Assembly (NCBI RefSeq): GCF_014656415.1
Contig: NZ_BNCJ01000009.1
Coordinates: 115,031-179,030, forward strand
From: Seohaeicola zhoushanensis
GTDB lineage: Bacteria; Pseudomonadota; Alphaproteobacteria; Rhodobacterales; Rhodobacteraceae
DNA: 64,000 nt
Direction: 5' to 3'
Position numbers and translations under genes: made by a program. Positions 9,931 through 17,927 of the stretch are shown here, one piece after another. The notes under the pieces are model-generated. The model saw only the letters and a list, made by a program, of their open reading frames with translations, was not told where the DNA came from and searched no databases. Within the stretch, counting starts at the first letter, position 1. Every line of letters starts with the position of its first letter.

Positions 9931-9979
9931 AAATCTTTCCGCGGAAAGATTTGCCAAAAGTTTCCGGGAAACTTTTGGC
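9931..9979. repeat. tandem pair of perfect palindromes, convergent intergenic
   Basis: The first palindrome is a perfect 22-base repeat (9931-9952, half-site AAATCTTTCC). The second is a perfect 27-base one (9953-9979, half-site GCCAAAAGTTTCC around one central base). They touch each other and fill the gap between the converging ArsR and EamA genes. Each would form a 10-13 bp hairpin in RNA from either strand, so they probably act as a bidirectional terminator. Similar pairs with different sequences occur at 17045-17093, 18726-18842 and 23122-23170. Confidence 0.85.
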
Positions 9980-9982
9980 GTC

Positions 9983-10873
9983 CTAGTCGTCGTCGCGCAG
10001 CAGCAGGAACAAGGCCGCCACGGTCATGGCGATTCCGGCGAGCAGTAGGCCGCCGGGCGGCGTGCCGCCCAGCGCGACCTCCCAGCCGATCACCCAGCTG
10101 GGGGTCAGGTAGGTATAGGCCATGACCTTGGCGGCGGGCAGGCGCAGGGTGGCGAATTGCAGCAACACGAAGGTGATGGCGCTGGCGAAGACGGCGAGAT
10201 AGCCCAGCGTGATCCAGACGATGAGCGGCAGCGCGGTCCAGTCGGTGGCGCGGATACGCGGCCAGCCCCAGAGCGTCAGGATCAGCCCGCCGGCCAGCAG
10301 CATCCCGAAGGTGAAGACCACCGCCGGCTCGCCCCGGTTCAGGCGGCGCACCATCGGTGTATATATGGCATGGGCGACGCAGCCCCAGAAATAGATGATC
10401 TCGCCACCGCCGACGTGGAAGGCGCGCAGCGCTGCCCAGTCGGCGCGGAAGATCACCCAGAGCGCGCCGGCACCACCGATGGCGAGGGCCAGGGCCATGC
10501 GCGGCGTCGTCACCTGGCGCAGCAGCAGCCAGCCGAAGACCGCTGACATCAGCGGGGTGAGGGTGAAGACCGCCGCGGCGCTCACTGGGGCGGCGGTTTT
10601 CAGGCCCTCGAACATCAGCACGAAGTAGAGGCCGAAGAGACCGCCGAGCACAAGGTAGCGCCAGGGCGCGCGGGCGGCGCTGCGGGGCAGGCCGGTGGTC
10701 GCCAGGGCGGCGATGCCGATCAGCAGGGTGGCTATGCCGAAGCGGGCGGCGTTCAGCGCAACCGGGTCGATGTGGTTGGCCGCGCGGGTGCCGAGCGAGA
10801 AGGATCCGGCCACCAGGGCCGAGAAGGCCAGCATGGCGAGATGGCCGCGCAGGGCGGCGGGACTCAGGGCCAT
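9983..10873 (-). CDS. EamA/DMT-family transporter
   Basis: A 296-residue membrane protein with about ten hydrophobic segments arranged as two EamA repeats, the size and layout of the RhaT/YdcZ-type drug/metabolite exporters. The second repeat is seen from ATDWTALPLIVWITLGYLA onwards with the usual TYLTPSWVIGWEVALGG near the end. The substrate cannot be told. Its ATG overlaps the last codons of the LysR gene by 10 bases, so the two are co-transcribed and the LysR protein probably controls the exporter. The larger open frame around it starts in another frame of the LysR gene and is not real. Confidence 0.88.
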   Translation of the reverse strand: MALSPAALRGHLAMLAFSALVAGSFSLGTRAANHIDPVALNAARFGIATLLIGIAALATTGLPRSAARAPWRYLVLGGLFGLYFVLMFEGLKTAAPVSAAAVFTLTPLMSAVFGWLLLRQVTTPRMALALAIGGAGALWVIFRADWAALRAFHVGGGEIIYFWGCVAHAIYTPMVRRLNRGEPAVVFTFGMLLAGGLILTLWGWPRIRATDWTALPLIVWITLGYLAVFASAITFVLLQFATLRLPAAKVMAYTYLTPSWVIGWEVALGGTPPGGLLLAGIAMTVAALFLLLRDDD

Positions 10874-11739
10874 TCGCGTGAGCGTTCCTTTAGGTAGGTC
10901 AGGAAGTTCTGCACCTTCGAGGTCCGGTGCAGGTCGACATGGGTCACCAGCCAGAGCGGCGATGTCCATTCCTCGCGCGAGGGCAGCACCCGGACCAGGC
11001 CGGGCAGACGGCTGGCTTCGCATTCCGTGAGGAAGCCTAGGCCGGCGCCGGCAATAACCGCCTCGCGGGCGCTGTGTTCCGAGGTGATACGGAAGGTCAC
11101 CTGTTCGGGCGCGACCGCGGTCTTGAGCCAGCGGTAATAGGGCGCGCGGCTGTCGGGGTCGTCGGGGCCGACGAAGCGGTGGCCGGAGAGGTCCTCGTTG
11201 CCCTCGGGTTTGCCGTGGCGGGCGATGTAGTCCTCGCTGGCGAAGAGTGAGACCTTCTGGCGCACGAAGGGCTGCACCACGTTGTCGGGCTGGTCGGGCG
11301 GCGAGCCGGCGCGGATCGCCACATGCGCCTCGCCGTATTCCAGGCGGAACAGCCGGCCGCTGGTGAGGTAGCGGACGTTGAGATCGGGGTGGAGCTGCTG
11401 GAAATCGGTCAGCACCGGCACCAGCACGGGGGCCAGCGCGCTGAGCGAAGTCACGACCAGGTCGCCGCCGACCTCCTGGCCCTGACCGCGCAGGCGGGCG
11501 ACGAGCTGGCTGAACTGGTCGTCGGTGGTCTGGGCGACGCGCAGCAGATCCTGCCCGGCCTCGGTCGGTGTGTAGCCGCGCGCGTGGCGCTGGAACAGCT
11601 TGACGCCGATCCGCGCCTCGAGCGCGTCGATGTGGCGGATCACGGTGGCGTGGTGAACGCCCAGCACCTCGGCCGCGCCGCTGACCGTGCCCTTTCGCGC
11701 CACCTGGTAGGCGGTGCGTACTTCGTCCCAGTTGTCCAA
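10864..11739 (-). CDS. LysR-family transcriptional regulator
   Basis: A 291-residue protein with an N-terminal helix-turn-helix (GTVSGAAEVLGVHHATVIRHIDALE, residues about 17-41) followed by RIGVKLFQRHARGYTPTEAG, the classic LysR linker, and a periplasmic-binding-like effector domain. The start is TTG at 11739, preceded by GGGACG. It is the first gene of a two-gene unit with the EamA exporter. Confidence 0.88.
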   Translation of the reverse strand: MDNWDEVRTAYQVARKGTVSGAAEVLGVHHATVIRHIDALEARIGVKLFQRHARGYTPTEAGQDLLRVAQTTDDQFSQLVARLRGQGQEVGGDLVVTSLSALAPVLVPVLTDFQQLHPDLNVRYLTSGRLFRLEYGEAHVAIRAGSPPDQPDNVVQPFVRQKVSLFASEDYIARHGKPEGNEDLSGHRFVGPDDPDSRAPYYRWLKTAVAPEQVTFRITSEHSAREAVIAGAGLGFLTECEASRLPGLVRVLPSREEWTSPLWLVTHVDLHRTSKVQNFLTYLKERSREWP

Positions 11740-11911
11740 GTGTCACGTCCCAGGTTGGAGCGTCAGCTCACAGGTGTCGGCGCATTACAGCACTTGTGTG
11801 CGCGGGTGCAAAGAGGAATTCGGCCGGGGCGGCGTGGCCCGGTTGCAGCAGTCGCAGCCAGTCCGAACAGGAAGTTTTTGACAGGGGTCCTTGCGGCGCG
11901 CTTCATGGGAT

Positions 11912-12439
11912 ATGTCCATGAAAGTGACCCGCGACACGCCCGAACAGCTGATCCTTGCCGAGACGCCCTGGCTGCTCGGCGTCGCTTTGGTGCTCTTCAT
12001 CCTGTTCTTCGTCGGCGCCGGGCTGCTGGTGGTGGCCGATGGCGAATTGCTGGGCCTGCTCTTCGCGGGGATGGGCGGCGGGCTGGGGTTCGGGGCCTTC
12101 GCTGTCTTCGTGGTGCGGGTGCAGGTGATCTTCGACCGGGTCGAGGGCGTGGTGGTGATGCGCAGCCGGTCGGTGTTTGGCTATACCGAGGTGCGCCATG
12201 ACCTCGCCGATCTGGACGGTGCGGTGCTGGAGGAGACCACCGGATCGAAGGGCGGCACGCTGTACCGCCCGACGCTGGTATTCGCGCGCGGGATGAGCGC
12301 GGGACGTCATCCGGTGGTGACCGCCTATACCAACGGCCGGGGTCCGGGCCGGGCGGTCGAGGCGATCAACCGGTGGCTGGCGGCGGGGGAGCGGCAGGAC
12401 ACCCCAGCGCGGCTTGACTCTGCGCCACACAAGGCCTAA
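11912..12439 (+). CDS. uncharacterised small membrane protein
   Basis: A protein of about 175 residues with two adjacent hydrophobic segments near the N-terminus (WLLGVALVLFILFFVGAGLL and the following glycine-rich LLFAGMGGGLGFGAFAVFVV), then a soluble domain of beta-strand character with the run VIFDRVEGVVVMRSRSVFG. Two membrane spans followed by such a domain resemble proteins with a bacterial PH-like domain, but I do not recognise the family. Alternative starts are the ATG at 11918 and a TTG at 11891. It is followed by the hairpin-rich leader of ffh. Confidence 0.65.
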   Translation: MSMKVTRDTPEQLILAETPWLLGVALVLFILFFVGAGLLVVADGELLGLLFAGMGGGLGFGAFAVFVVRVQVIFDRVEGVVVMRSRSVFGYTEVRHDLADLDGAVLEETTGSKGGTLYRPTLVFARGMSAGRHPVVTAYTNGRGPGRAVEAINRWLAAGERQDTPARLDSAPHKA

Positions 12440-12474
12440 ATCGCGACCAACCCGGAAGCGTTCAGCATTCCGGT

Positions 12475-12553
12475 CCCCCGGTGATCGGGGGATCGACCTC
12501 CACCAGCGCGATGCGCCCGTGGGGGCGTTTGTGCATTCATCGCCCCCTGGGGC
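12475..12553 (+). promoter_or_regulatory. GC-rich hairpins in the ffh leader
   Basis: Three hairpins can form in the 144 bases before ffh: CCCCCG with CGGGGG (12475-12491), CGCCC with GGGCG (12514-12527) and GCCCC with GGGGC (12542-12553). A fourth pairing, GGGGGCG at 12521-12527 with CGCCCCC at 12541-12547, would exclude the last two. The first may end the upstream gene. The alternatives resemble an attenuator, but no known riboswitch motif is seen, and this is not the 4.5S RNA. Confidence 0.35.
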
Positions 12554-12583
12554 ACTGGTCAACAAGGGCGAAGGAGCCGGCGC

Positions 12584-14074
12584 ATGTTTGAAAATCTTTC
12601 CGAACGCCTCTCCGGTGTGTTCGACCGGCTGACCCGCCAGGGTGCGCTGTCGGAAGAGGACGTCAAGACCGCACTGCGCGAGGTGCGCGTCGCCCTGCTG
12701 GAGGCCGACGTCTCGCTGCCGGTGGCGCGCGACTTCATCAAGGCGGTGCAGGACAAGGCCACGGGCCAGGCGGTCACCAAGTCGGTGACGCCGGGCCAGC
12801 AGGTGGTGAAGATCGTCCATGACGCGCTGGTCGGCGTGCTGAAGGGCGACGGCGACCCCGGCGCGCTGAAGATCGACAACCCGCCCGCGCCGATCCTGAT
12901 GGTCGGCCTGCAGGGCGGCGGCAAGACCACCACCACCGCCAAGCTTGCCAAGCGGCTCAAGGAGCGCGAGGGCAAGCGGGTGCTGATGGCCTCGCTCGAC
13001 GTCAACCGTCCGGCGGCCATGGAGCAGCTGGCGATCCTTGGCGTGCAGATCGGCGTCGACACGCTGCCGATCGTCAAGGGCGAGGATCCGGTGCAGATCG
13101 CCAAGCGGGCCAAGACGCAGGCGGCGCTGGGCGGCTATGACGTCTACATGCTCGACACCGCGGGCCGCCTCTCCATCGACGAAGAGCTGATGGAGCAGGT
13201 CAAGGCCGTCCGCGACGTCGCCAACCCGCGCGAGACGCTGCTGGTGGTCGACGGCCTGACCGGCCAGGACGCGGTGCACACCGCCGAGAACTTCGACGCC
13301 CGCATCGGCATCACGGGCGTGGTCCTGACCCGGATGGACGGCGACGGCCGTGGCGGCGCGGCGCTGTCGATGCGCGCGGTGACAGGCAAGCCGATCCGCT
13401 TTGTCGGTCTGGGCGAAAAGATGGACGCGCTCGAGACCTTCGAGCCGGAACGCATCGCCGGCCGGATCCTTGGCATGGGCGACATCGTCGCCCTGGTCGA
13501 GAAGGCGCAGGAGACCATCGAGGCCGAACAGGCCGAGAAGATGATGAAGCGCATGATCAAGGGTCAGTTCAGCATGAACGACCTGCGCATGCAGCTGGAA
13601 CAGATGCTCAAGATGGGCGGCATGCAGGGCATGATGGGCATGATGCCCGGCATGGGCAAGATGGCCAAGCAGGTCGAAGAGGCGGGTCTCGACGACAAGG
13701 TCATCAAGCGCCAGATCGCCCTGATCCAGTCGATGACCAAGAAGGAACGCGCCAACCCGGCGCTGCTGCAGGCGAGCCGCAAGAAGCGGATCGCGGCGGG
13801 GGCGGGGCTGGATGTCTCGGAACTGAACAAGCTGCTGAAGATGCACCGCCAGATGGGCGACATGATGAAGAAGCTTGGCAAGATGGGGAAGGGCGGGATG
13901 CTGAAGCAGGCGATGAAGGGCCTGTTCGGCAAGGGCGGGATGCCCGACCCGTCGACCATGGACCCGGCCGCGCTCGAGGCCGCCGCGCGCCAGATGGGCG
14001 GGCGTCTGCCCGGCCTTGGTGGCGGAGGCATGCAGCTGCCGCCCGGCCTTTCGGGTTTCGGCAAGAAGAAGTGA
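12584..14074 (+). CDS. ffh: signal recognition particle protein Ffh
   Basis: A 496-residue SRP54 GTPase that binds signal peptides on ribosomes with the 4.5S RNA. The N domain is residues 1-90. The G domain has GLQGGGKTTTTAKLA (about 108-122), DTAGRL and the TRMDGDGRGGAA region. The M domain from about residue 320 is very rich in methionine (GGMQGMMGMMPGMGKM and more), forming the signal-peptide groove and RNA-binding site. Its C-terminal tail is rich in Gly and Met. AAGGAG lies upstream of the ATG. It leads into four GNAT genes and the rpsP-rimM-trmD group. Confidence 0.98.
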   Translation: MFENLSERLSGVFDRLTRQGALSEEDVKTALREVRVALLEADVSLPVARDFIKAVQDKATGQAVTKSVTPGQQVVKIVHDALVGVLKGDGDPGALKIDNPPAPILMVGLQGGGKTTTTAKLAKRLKEREGKRVLMASLDVNRPAAMEQLAILGVQIGVDTLPIVKGEDPVQIAKRAKTQAALGGYDVYMLDTAGRLSIDEELMEQVKAVRDVANPRETLLVVDGLTGQDAVHTAENFDARIGITGVVLTRMDGDGRGGAALSMRAVTGKPIRFVGLGEKMDALETFEPERIAGRILGMGDIVALVEKAQETIEAEQAEKMMKRMIKGQFSMNDLRMQLEQMLKMGGMQGMMGMMPGMGKMAKQVEEAGLDDKVIKRQIALIQSMTKKERANPALLQASRKKRIAAGAGLDVSELNKLLKMHRQMGDMMKKLGKMGKGGMLKQAMKGLFGKGGMPDPSTMDPAALEAAARQMGGRLPGLGGGGMQLPPGLSGFGKKK

Positions 14075-14099
14075 TGCTGCCTTGGCCCCGAGTTCGTCC

Positions 14100-14672
14100 A
14101 TGACTGCCGATGAGGCACCCGAGACCTTCGGTCTGGAGATTCCGACTCTCCGGACCGAGCGCCTCGTGCTGCGCGCCCCGCGCCAGGACGACTTCGAGGT
14201 CTTCGCGGCTTTCTATGCCGGCCCGCGGTCGCATTTCGTCGGCGGTCCGCTGACCCGCGAACTGGCCTGGCGGATGCTGGCGATGGAGGCCGGGCACTGG
14301 CAGCTTCGCGGCTTTGGCCGCTGGATCGTCGAGGAGCGTGCGAGCGGCCAGGCGGTGGGGCTGGTTGGCCTGTTCGAGCCCGAGGGCTGGCCCGAGCCGG
14401 AACTCGGATGGGATCTTTTCGACGGGCACGAGGGCAAGGGCTTTGCCACCGAGGCCGCCGAGGCGGGGCGGGCCTTTGCCTATGACGTGCTCGGCTGGAC
14501 GACGCTTATCAGCCTCGTGAAGCCGAAGAACGAGGCCTCGGCGCGGGTGGCGACGCGGCTGGGTTGCCGGCGGGACGGCGAATTCGTGCATGAGCGGCAC
14601 GGGCCGATGCGGATCTTCCGGCATCCGGCCCCCGATGCGCTGGCCGATGGCGGGATGGAGGCCTACGCATGA
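14100..14672 (+). CDS. GNAT acetyltransferase, RimJ/RimL type (paralogue 1 of 4)
   Basis: A 190-residue acetyl-CoA-dependent N-acyltransferase of the RimJ/RimL branch. It shows LRTERLVLRAPRQDDF at the start, GGPLTRE, the strand GFGRWIVEE and GWPEPELGWDLFDGHEGKGFATEA, where the last part is the acetyl-CoA pyrophosphate loop. The start is the ATG at 14100, 26 bases after ffh. It overlaps the next GNAT gene by four bases. The acceptor substrate is unknown; RimJ/RimL relatives acetylate N-termini of proteins, others small molecules. Confidence 0.88.
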   Translation: MTADEAPETFGLEIPTLRTERLVLRAPRQDDFEVFAAFYAGPRSHFVGGPLTRELAWRMLAMEAGHWQLRGFGRWIVEERASGQAVGLVGLFEPEGWPEPELGWDLFDGHEGKGFATEAAEAGRAFAYDVLGWTTLISLVKPKNEASARVATRLGCRRDGEFVHERHGPMRIFRHPAPDALADGGMEAYA

Positions 14673-15211
14673 CGCATGGCCTTAACGTGACGCTGCAGGG
14701 CACGCCGGTTCTGACCACCGAACGGCTCATGCTGCGCGCGCCCGAGCCGGGCGACTGGCCGGATTGGCAGGCAATGCTGGCCTCGGAGCGGTCGCTCTAT
14801 ATCGGCGGACCTCTGGCGGAAGAAGGCAAGGCGTGGCGGTCGTTCGGGCATCTCATCGGTCATTGGGTGATGCGCGGGTTCGGCATGTTCGTGCTATGCG
14901 ACAAGGTCAGCGGGAGGGCTCTGGGCATGGCCGGCCCGTGGCGCCCGGCCGGATGGCCCGAGCCGGAGATCGGTTGGAACTTGTGGACTGACGAAGCCGA
15001 AGGCAAAGGATATGCGCTCGAAGGCGCCGTTGCGGCACGCGACTTTGCTTTCTCGACCCTCGGGTGGCGGAGCTGCGTAAGCTATATCGATCCGGCCAAC
15101 GCACGCTCCATCGCGCTGGCCAAGCGTCTCGGGGCCATCCTGGACGAGGGGGCGCCGACGCCCGAGAACAAGCCTGTCATGGTCTGGCGCCATCACGGAG
15201 CCGCCGCATGA
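14669..15211 (+). CDS. GNAT acetyltransferase, RimJ/RimL type (paralogue 2 of 4)
   Basis: A 180-residue paralogue of its neighbours, with LTTERLMLRAPEPGDW, GGPLAEE, GFGMFVL, GWPEPEIGWNLW and the acetyl-CoA loop EAEGKGYALEGA. Its ATG overlaps the TGA of paralogue 1. The third region SYIDPANARSIALAKRLGA is the typical C-terminal GNAT helix-strand. It is part of an unbroken translationally coupled run. Confidence 0.87.
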   Translation: MTHGLNVTLQGTPVLTTERLMLRAPEPGDWPDWQAMLASERSLYIGGPLAEEGKAWRSFGHLIGHWVMRGFGMFVLCDKVSGRALGMAGPWRPAGWPEPEIGWNLWTDEAEGKGYALEGAVAARDFAFSTLGWRSCVSYIDPANARSIALAKRLGAILDEGAPTPENKPVMVWRHHGAAA

Positions 15212-15720
15212 TCCCCGTGCTGACAACCGAGCGCCTGATCCTGCGCGGCCCGCGCGAGAGCGATTTCGAGGCGCTGGCGGCCTTCTTTGCCGATGGCGGC
15301 CGGTCGGATTTCTTTGGCGGTCCGCTGACGCGGGTGAACGCCTGGCGCTGGTTCGCCATGCTGCTGGGGCACTGGCAGATCCGGGGCTTCGGCTTCTGGA
15401 TGGTCGAGCTGCGCGCCAGTGGGCAGCTCTGCGGCATGTGCGGCCTCTGGCAGCCCGAGGGTTGGCCGGAGCCGGAACTTGGCTGGGCCGTCTTTGAGGG
15501 GTTCGAGGGACAGGGCATCGCGCGCGAGGCCGCGCTGGCAGCGCGGGCCCATGCCTATGGGACGCTGGGCTGGACCACGCTGGTGTCGAACATCATGCCG
15601 GGCAACGACCGCTCCATCGTGCTGGCCGAACGGCTGGGCGCGCGGCTGGACCGGCGGTTCGACAACCCGCTGGTGGGCGAGGAACTGGTCTATCGCCACC
15701 CGGCGCCGGAGGCCGTCTGA
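15208..15720 (+). CDS. GNAT acetyltransferase, RimJ/RimL type (paralogue 3 of 4)
   Basis: A 170-residue paralogue starting MIPVLTTERLILRGPRESDF, with GGPLTRVNAWRWFAM, GFGFWMVE, GWPEPELGWAVF and the loop FEGQGIAREAA. The open frame extends further upstream, but that part only shadows paralogue 2; the ATG overlaps the previous stop by four bases. It is closest in sequence to paralogue 1 by eye. Confidence 0.87.
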   Translation: MIPVLTTERLILRGPRESDFEALAAFFADGGRSDFFGGPLTRVNAWRWFAMLLGHWQIRGFGFWMVELRASGQLCGMCGLWQPEGWPEPELGWAVFEGFEGQGIAREAALAARAHAYGTLGWTTLVSNIMPGNDRSIVLAERLGARLDRRFDNPLVGEELVYRHPAPEAV

Positions 15721-16325
15721 TGGGCCACCGCGACATTCCCGTGATCGAGACCCGGCGGCTGATCCTGCGCGGCCCGCGGCCGGAGGACTACCCCGATTTC
15801 AAGGCGACCTTCGCCTCGTATCGCTCGCGCTTCATGGGCGGGCCGCTGAATGCCTACGAGGCCTGGATGCTTTACGCCGCCGAGATCGGCCATTGGGAGA
15901 TCCGCGGTTTCGGCATGTGGATGATCCACGAGCGCGCCACCGAGGCGACCGTGGGCATGGCGGGCGGCTGGCAGCCAGCCAAATGGCCCGAGCGCGAGAT
16001 CGCCTGGATCATTTGGCCCGACAGGGCCGGCAAGGGCTTCGCGCTGGAGGCGACACACGCGGTGCGCGGCCATCTCTACAAGCGGATGGGCTGGGCCGGG
16101 GCGGTCAGCTACATCGACCCGAAGAACCTCGACTCGATCCGTCTGGCCGAGCGCCTGGGCGCCGTGAAGGACCCGGAGGCCGAGACCATCGACGGGTCGG
16201 ACGCGGTCTATCGTCATCCCTCGCCCGCGAAGCTGGAGAACAGCCAGCTTGCGCACGGGATCGAGATGGAAATCTCGCATTACGCAGATCCGCTGTTCAA
16301 ACCGAAAGGCTGGGCCATTGACTGA
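15720..16325 (+). CDS. GNAT acetyltransferase, RimJ/RimL type (paralogue 4 of 4)
   Basis: A 201-residue paralogue with IETRRLILRGPRPEDY, GGPLNAYEAW, GFGMWMIHE, KWPEREIAWIIW and the loop RAGKGFALEATHA. It has a longer C-terminal tail than the others (about 30 residues ending in a Lys-Gly-Trp stretch). The ATG shares one base with the preceding TGA, and its own stop overlaps the start of the chorismate mutase gene. Confidence 0.87.
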   Translation: MGHRDIPVIETRRLILRGPRPEDYPDFKATFASYRSRFMGGPLNAYEAWMLYAAEIGHWEIRGFGMWMIHERATEATVGMAGGWQPAKWPEREIAWIIWPDRAGKGFALEATHAVRGHLYKRMGWAGAVSYIDPKNLDSIRLAERLGAVKDPEAETIDGSDAVYRHPSPAKLENSQLAHGIEMEISHYADPLFKPKGWAID

Positions 16326-16617
16326 CGACGTGACCAAACGCGCCGCCGCGCTGCTGAAGGAGCACCGCGAGAGCATCGACCGGCTCGACGCCATCCTCGT
16401 CTATACGCTGGGCGAGCGGTTCAAGCACACCCAGGCCGTGGGCAAGCTCAAGGCCGAGCACGACCTTCCCCCGTCCGATCCCGCGCGCGAAGCGACGCAG
16501 ATCGCCCGGCTCGAAGACCTGGCCGTCAAGGCCGACCTGGACCCCGAATTTGCCAAGGCCTTCCTGGCCTTCATCATCCGGGAAGTCATTCACCACCACG
16601 AGAAACACCAGAAATGA
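16318..16617 (+). CDS. chorismate mutase, AroQ class
   Basis: A 99-residue all-helical protein that would convert chorismate to prephenate on the way to Phe and Tyr. AroQ features are visible: an N-terminal helix with [19 protein letters not shown], where Arg and Asp line the site, then [11 protein letters not shown], and a C-terminal helix [19 protein letters not shown]. The start is taken as TTG at 16318 with GAAAGG upstream; it overlaps the previous stop by 8 bases. A GTG at 16330 is a fallback. Chorismate mutase upstream of rpsP is a common arrangement in this family of bacteria. Confidence 0.85.
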   Translation: MTDDVTKRAAALLKEHRESIDRLDAILVYTLGERFKHTQAVGKLKAEHDLPPSDPAREATQIARLEDLAVKADLDPEFAKAFLAFIIREVIHHHEKHQK

Positions 16618-16657
16618 CCGGGACGACCCCGGCCACAGCCATCTAGGAGACAGTACC

Positions 16658-17011
16658 ATGGCAATGAAGATCAGACTCGCCCGCGGCGGTTCCAAGAAGC
16701 GCCCGTCCTACCGCATCGTCGCAGCCGACTCGCGCATGCCGCGCGATGGCCGTTTCATCGAGAAGCTGGGCACCTATGACCCGATGCTGCCGAAGGACGA
16801 CGAGAACCGCGTCAAGATGAACGTCGAGCGCGTGCAGCACTGGCTGAACCTCGGCGCCCAGCCGACCGACCGGGTTGCCCGGATGCTCGAAGCCGCCGGC
16901 CTGCGCGGCAAGACCGAGCGCAGCAACCCGAAGAAGGGCGAGCCGGGCAAGAAAGCCAAGGCCCGCGCCGAAGAGAAAGCCGCCAAGGCAGCCGCCACCG
17001 CCGAGGAGTGA
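16658..17011 (+). CDS. rpsP: 30S ribosomal protein S16
   Basis: A 117-residue S16 beginning [21 protein letters not shown], the family signature, with [13 protein letters not shown] and the [20 protein letters not shown] helix. The C-terminal 35 residues are a Lys/Ala/Glu-rich extension typical of alphaproteobacteria. AGGAG lies nine bases before the ATG. It is normally co-transcribed with rimM and trmD. Confidence 0.98.
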   Translation: MAMKIRLARGGSKKRPSYRIVAADSRMPRDGRFIEKLGTYDPMLPKDDENRVKMNVERVQHWLNLGAQPTDRVARMLEAAGLRGKTERSNPKKGEPGKKAKARAEEKAAKAAATAEE

Positions 17012-17044
17012 TCCCGGACGGGTTGTCCTCACGCGGATGACTTC

Positions 17045-17093
17045 GGAGGGGGCCTCCCCCCTCCTTTTCCCTCCCCCGCAGCGGGGGAGGGAA
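17045..17093. repeat. tandem pair of hairpins between rpsP and rimM
   Basis: GGAGGGGG pairs with CCCCCTCC (17045-17064), and TTCCCTCCCCCGC pairs perfectly with GCGGGGGAGGGAA around one central A (17067-17093). They lie between two co-directional genes of one operon, so here they would be a partial terminator or an RNA processing signal that sets S16 above RimM and TrmD. They have the same two-hairpin layout as those at 9931 and 18726. Confidence 0.8.
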
Positions 17094-17148
17094 GCGCCCG
17101 GCGATCCGCGGCGCGATTTGATGCCCACCCCCGTCAGGAGCCGCTTTC

Positions 17149-17658
17149 ATGTCTGAGCTGATCTGCGTCGGAGCCATCGCCGGAGGGTTCGGCGTCATGG
17201 GCGAGGTGCGGCTGAAGAGCTTCTGCGCCGTGCCCGAGGACATTGCCGCCTATGCGCCGCTGTCGAACGAGGACGGAACGCGCACCTTTGCCGTTCGGAT
17301 CACCCGGCCGATTTCCGGCGGCTTTGCCGCGCGGCTGGGCGGGATTACGACCAAGGAACAGGCCGATGCGCTGAAGGGGCTGCGGCTTTATGCGCTGCGC
17401 GACCGGCTGCCTTCGCTGCCGGATGACGAATATTACCATGCCGACCTGATCGGGCTGCAGGTGGTGGACACCGGCGGCGCCGTTCTGGGCGAGGTGATCG
17501 CCGTTCAGAACCACGGTGCTGGCGACCTGCTCGAGATCCGCCGCGGGGCTGGGCAGGAGACGGTGCTGCTGCCCTTCACGCTGGCTGCCGTGCCGACGGT
17601 CGACCTCACGGCGGGCCGCATCGTCGCCGATCCGCCCGAGGGGCTGTTCGAGCGCTGA
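17149..17658 (+). CDS. rimM: 16S rRNA processing factor RimM
   Basis: A 169-residue RimM that helps mature the 30S head by binding S19. The N-terminal beta-barrel starts [21 protein letters not shown], the family signature. The C-terminal PRC-barrel follows from [14 protein letters not shown], with [19 protein letters not shown] and VLLPFT. AGGAG lies upstream of the ATG. Confidence 0.97.
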   Translation: MSELICVGAIAGGFGVMGEVRLKSFCAVPEDIAAYAPLSNEDGTRTFAVRITRPISGGFAARLGGITTKEQADALKGLRLYALRDRLPSLPDDEYYHADLIGLQVVDTGGAVLGEVIAVQNHGAGDLLEIRRGAGQETVLLPFTLAAVPTVDLTAGRIVADPPEGLFER

Positions 17659-17728
17659 GGGAACTGCGCCCGGCCGCGCGACGTTCTCCCTGCAAGCGGT
17701 CCCTCGGGGCCTTGCAAGGAGATTACGA

Positions 17729-17890
17729 ATGCTGTCCTGGATCCTCATCCTGCTTGTCGTCGCGGCCATCGCCGCGCTGCTTGGCTTCAACTCGATCTCG
17801 GGGGCGGCGCTGACCGGCGCGCGTATCCTGATCCTGGTGGTGCTGGTGCTGTTCCTGCTGGCGCTTTTCGGCATCTTCGCCATCGCCTGA
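17729..17890 (+). CDS. small DUF1328/UPF0391-type membrane protein
   Basis: A 53-residue protein, almost all membrane-spanning: MLSWILILLVVAAIAALLG, a short loop with FNSISGAALTGA, then a second hydrophobic helix ending FGIFAIA. This is the layout of the UPF0391 (DUF1328, YtjA-like) family, whose function is not known; several relatives are stress-induced. AAGGAG lies eight bases upstream of the ATG, and an imperfect inverted repeat (TGCAAG with CTTGCA, about 17690-17718) covers the region just before it. It lies between rimM and trmD. Confidence 0.8.
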   Translation: MLSWILILLVVAAIAALLGFNSISGAALTGARILILVVLVLFLLALFGIFAIA

Positions 17891-17927
17891 CGCTGGATTC
17901 CGCCGCGCTTTGCGCTAGACAGGCGGC

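Noticed and set aside
12440..12583. Possible 4.5S SRP RNA gene (ffs) before ffh
   Set aside because: The conserved GGAAGGNAGCA-type core of the SRP RNA loop is absent.
11903..14101. Minus-strand open frame of 732 codons opposite ffh
   Set aside because: A shadow of ffh and the small membrane protein; no domain visible.
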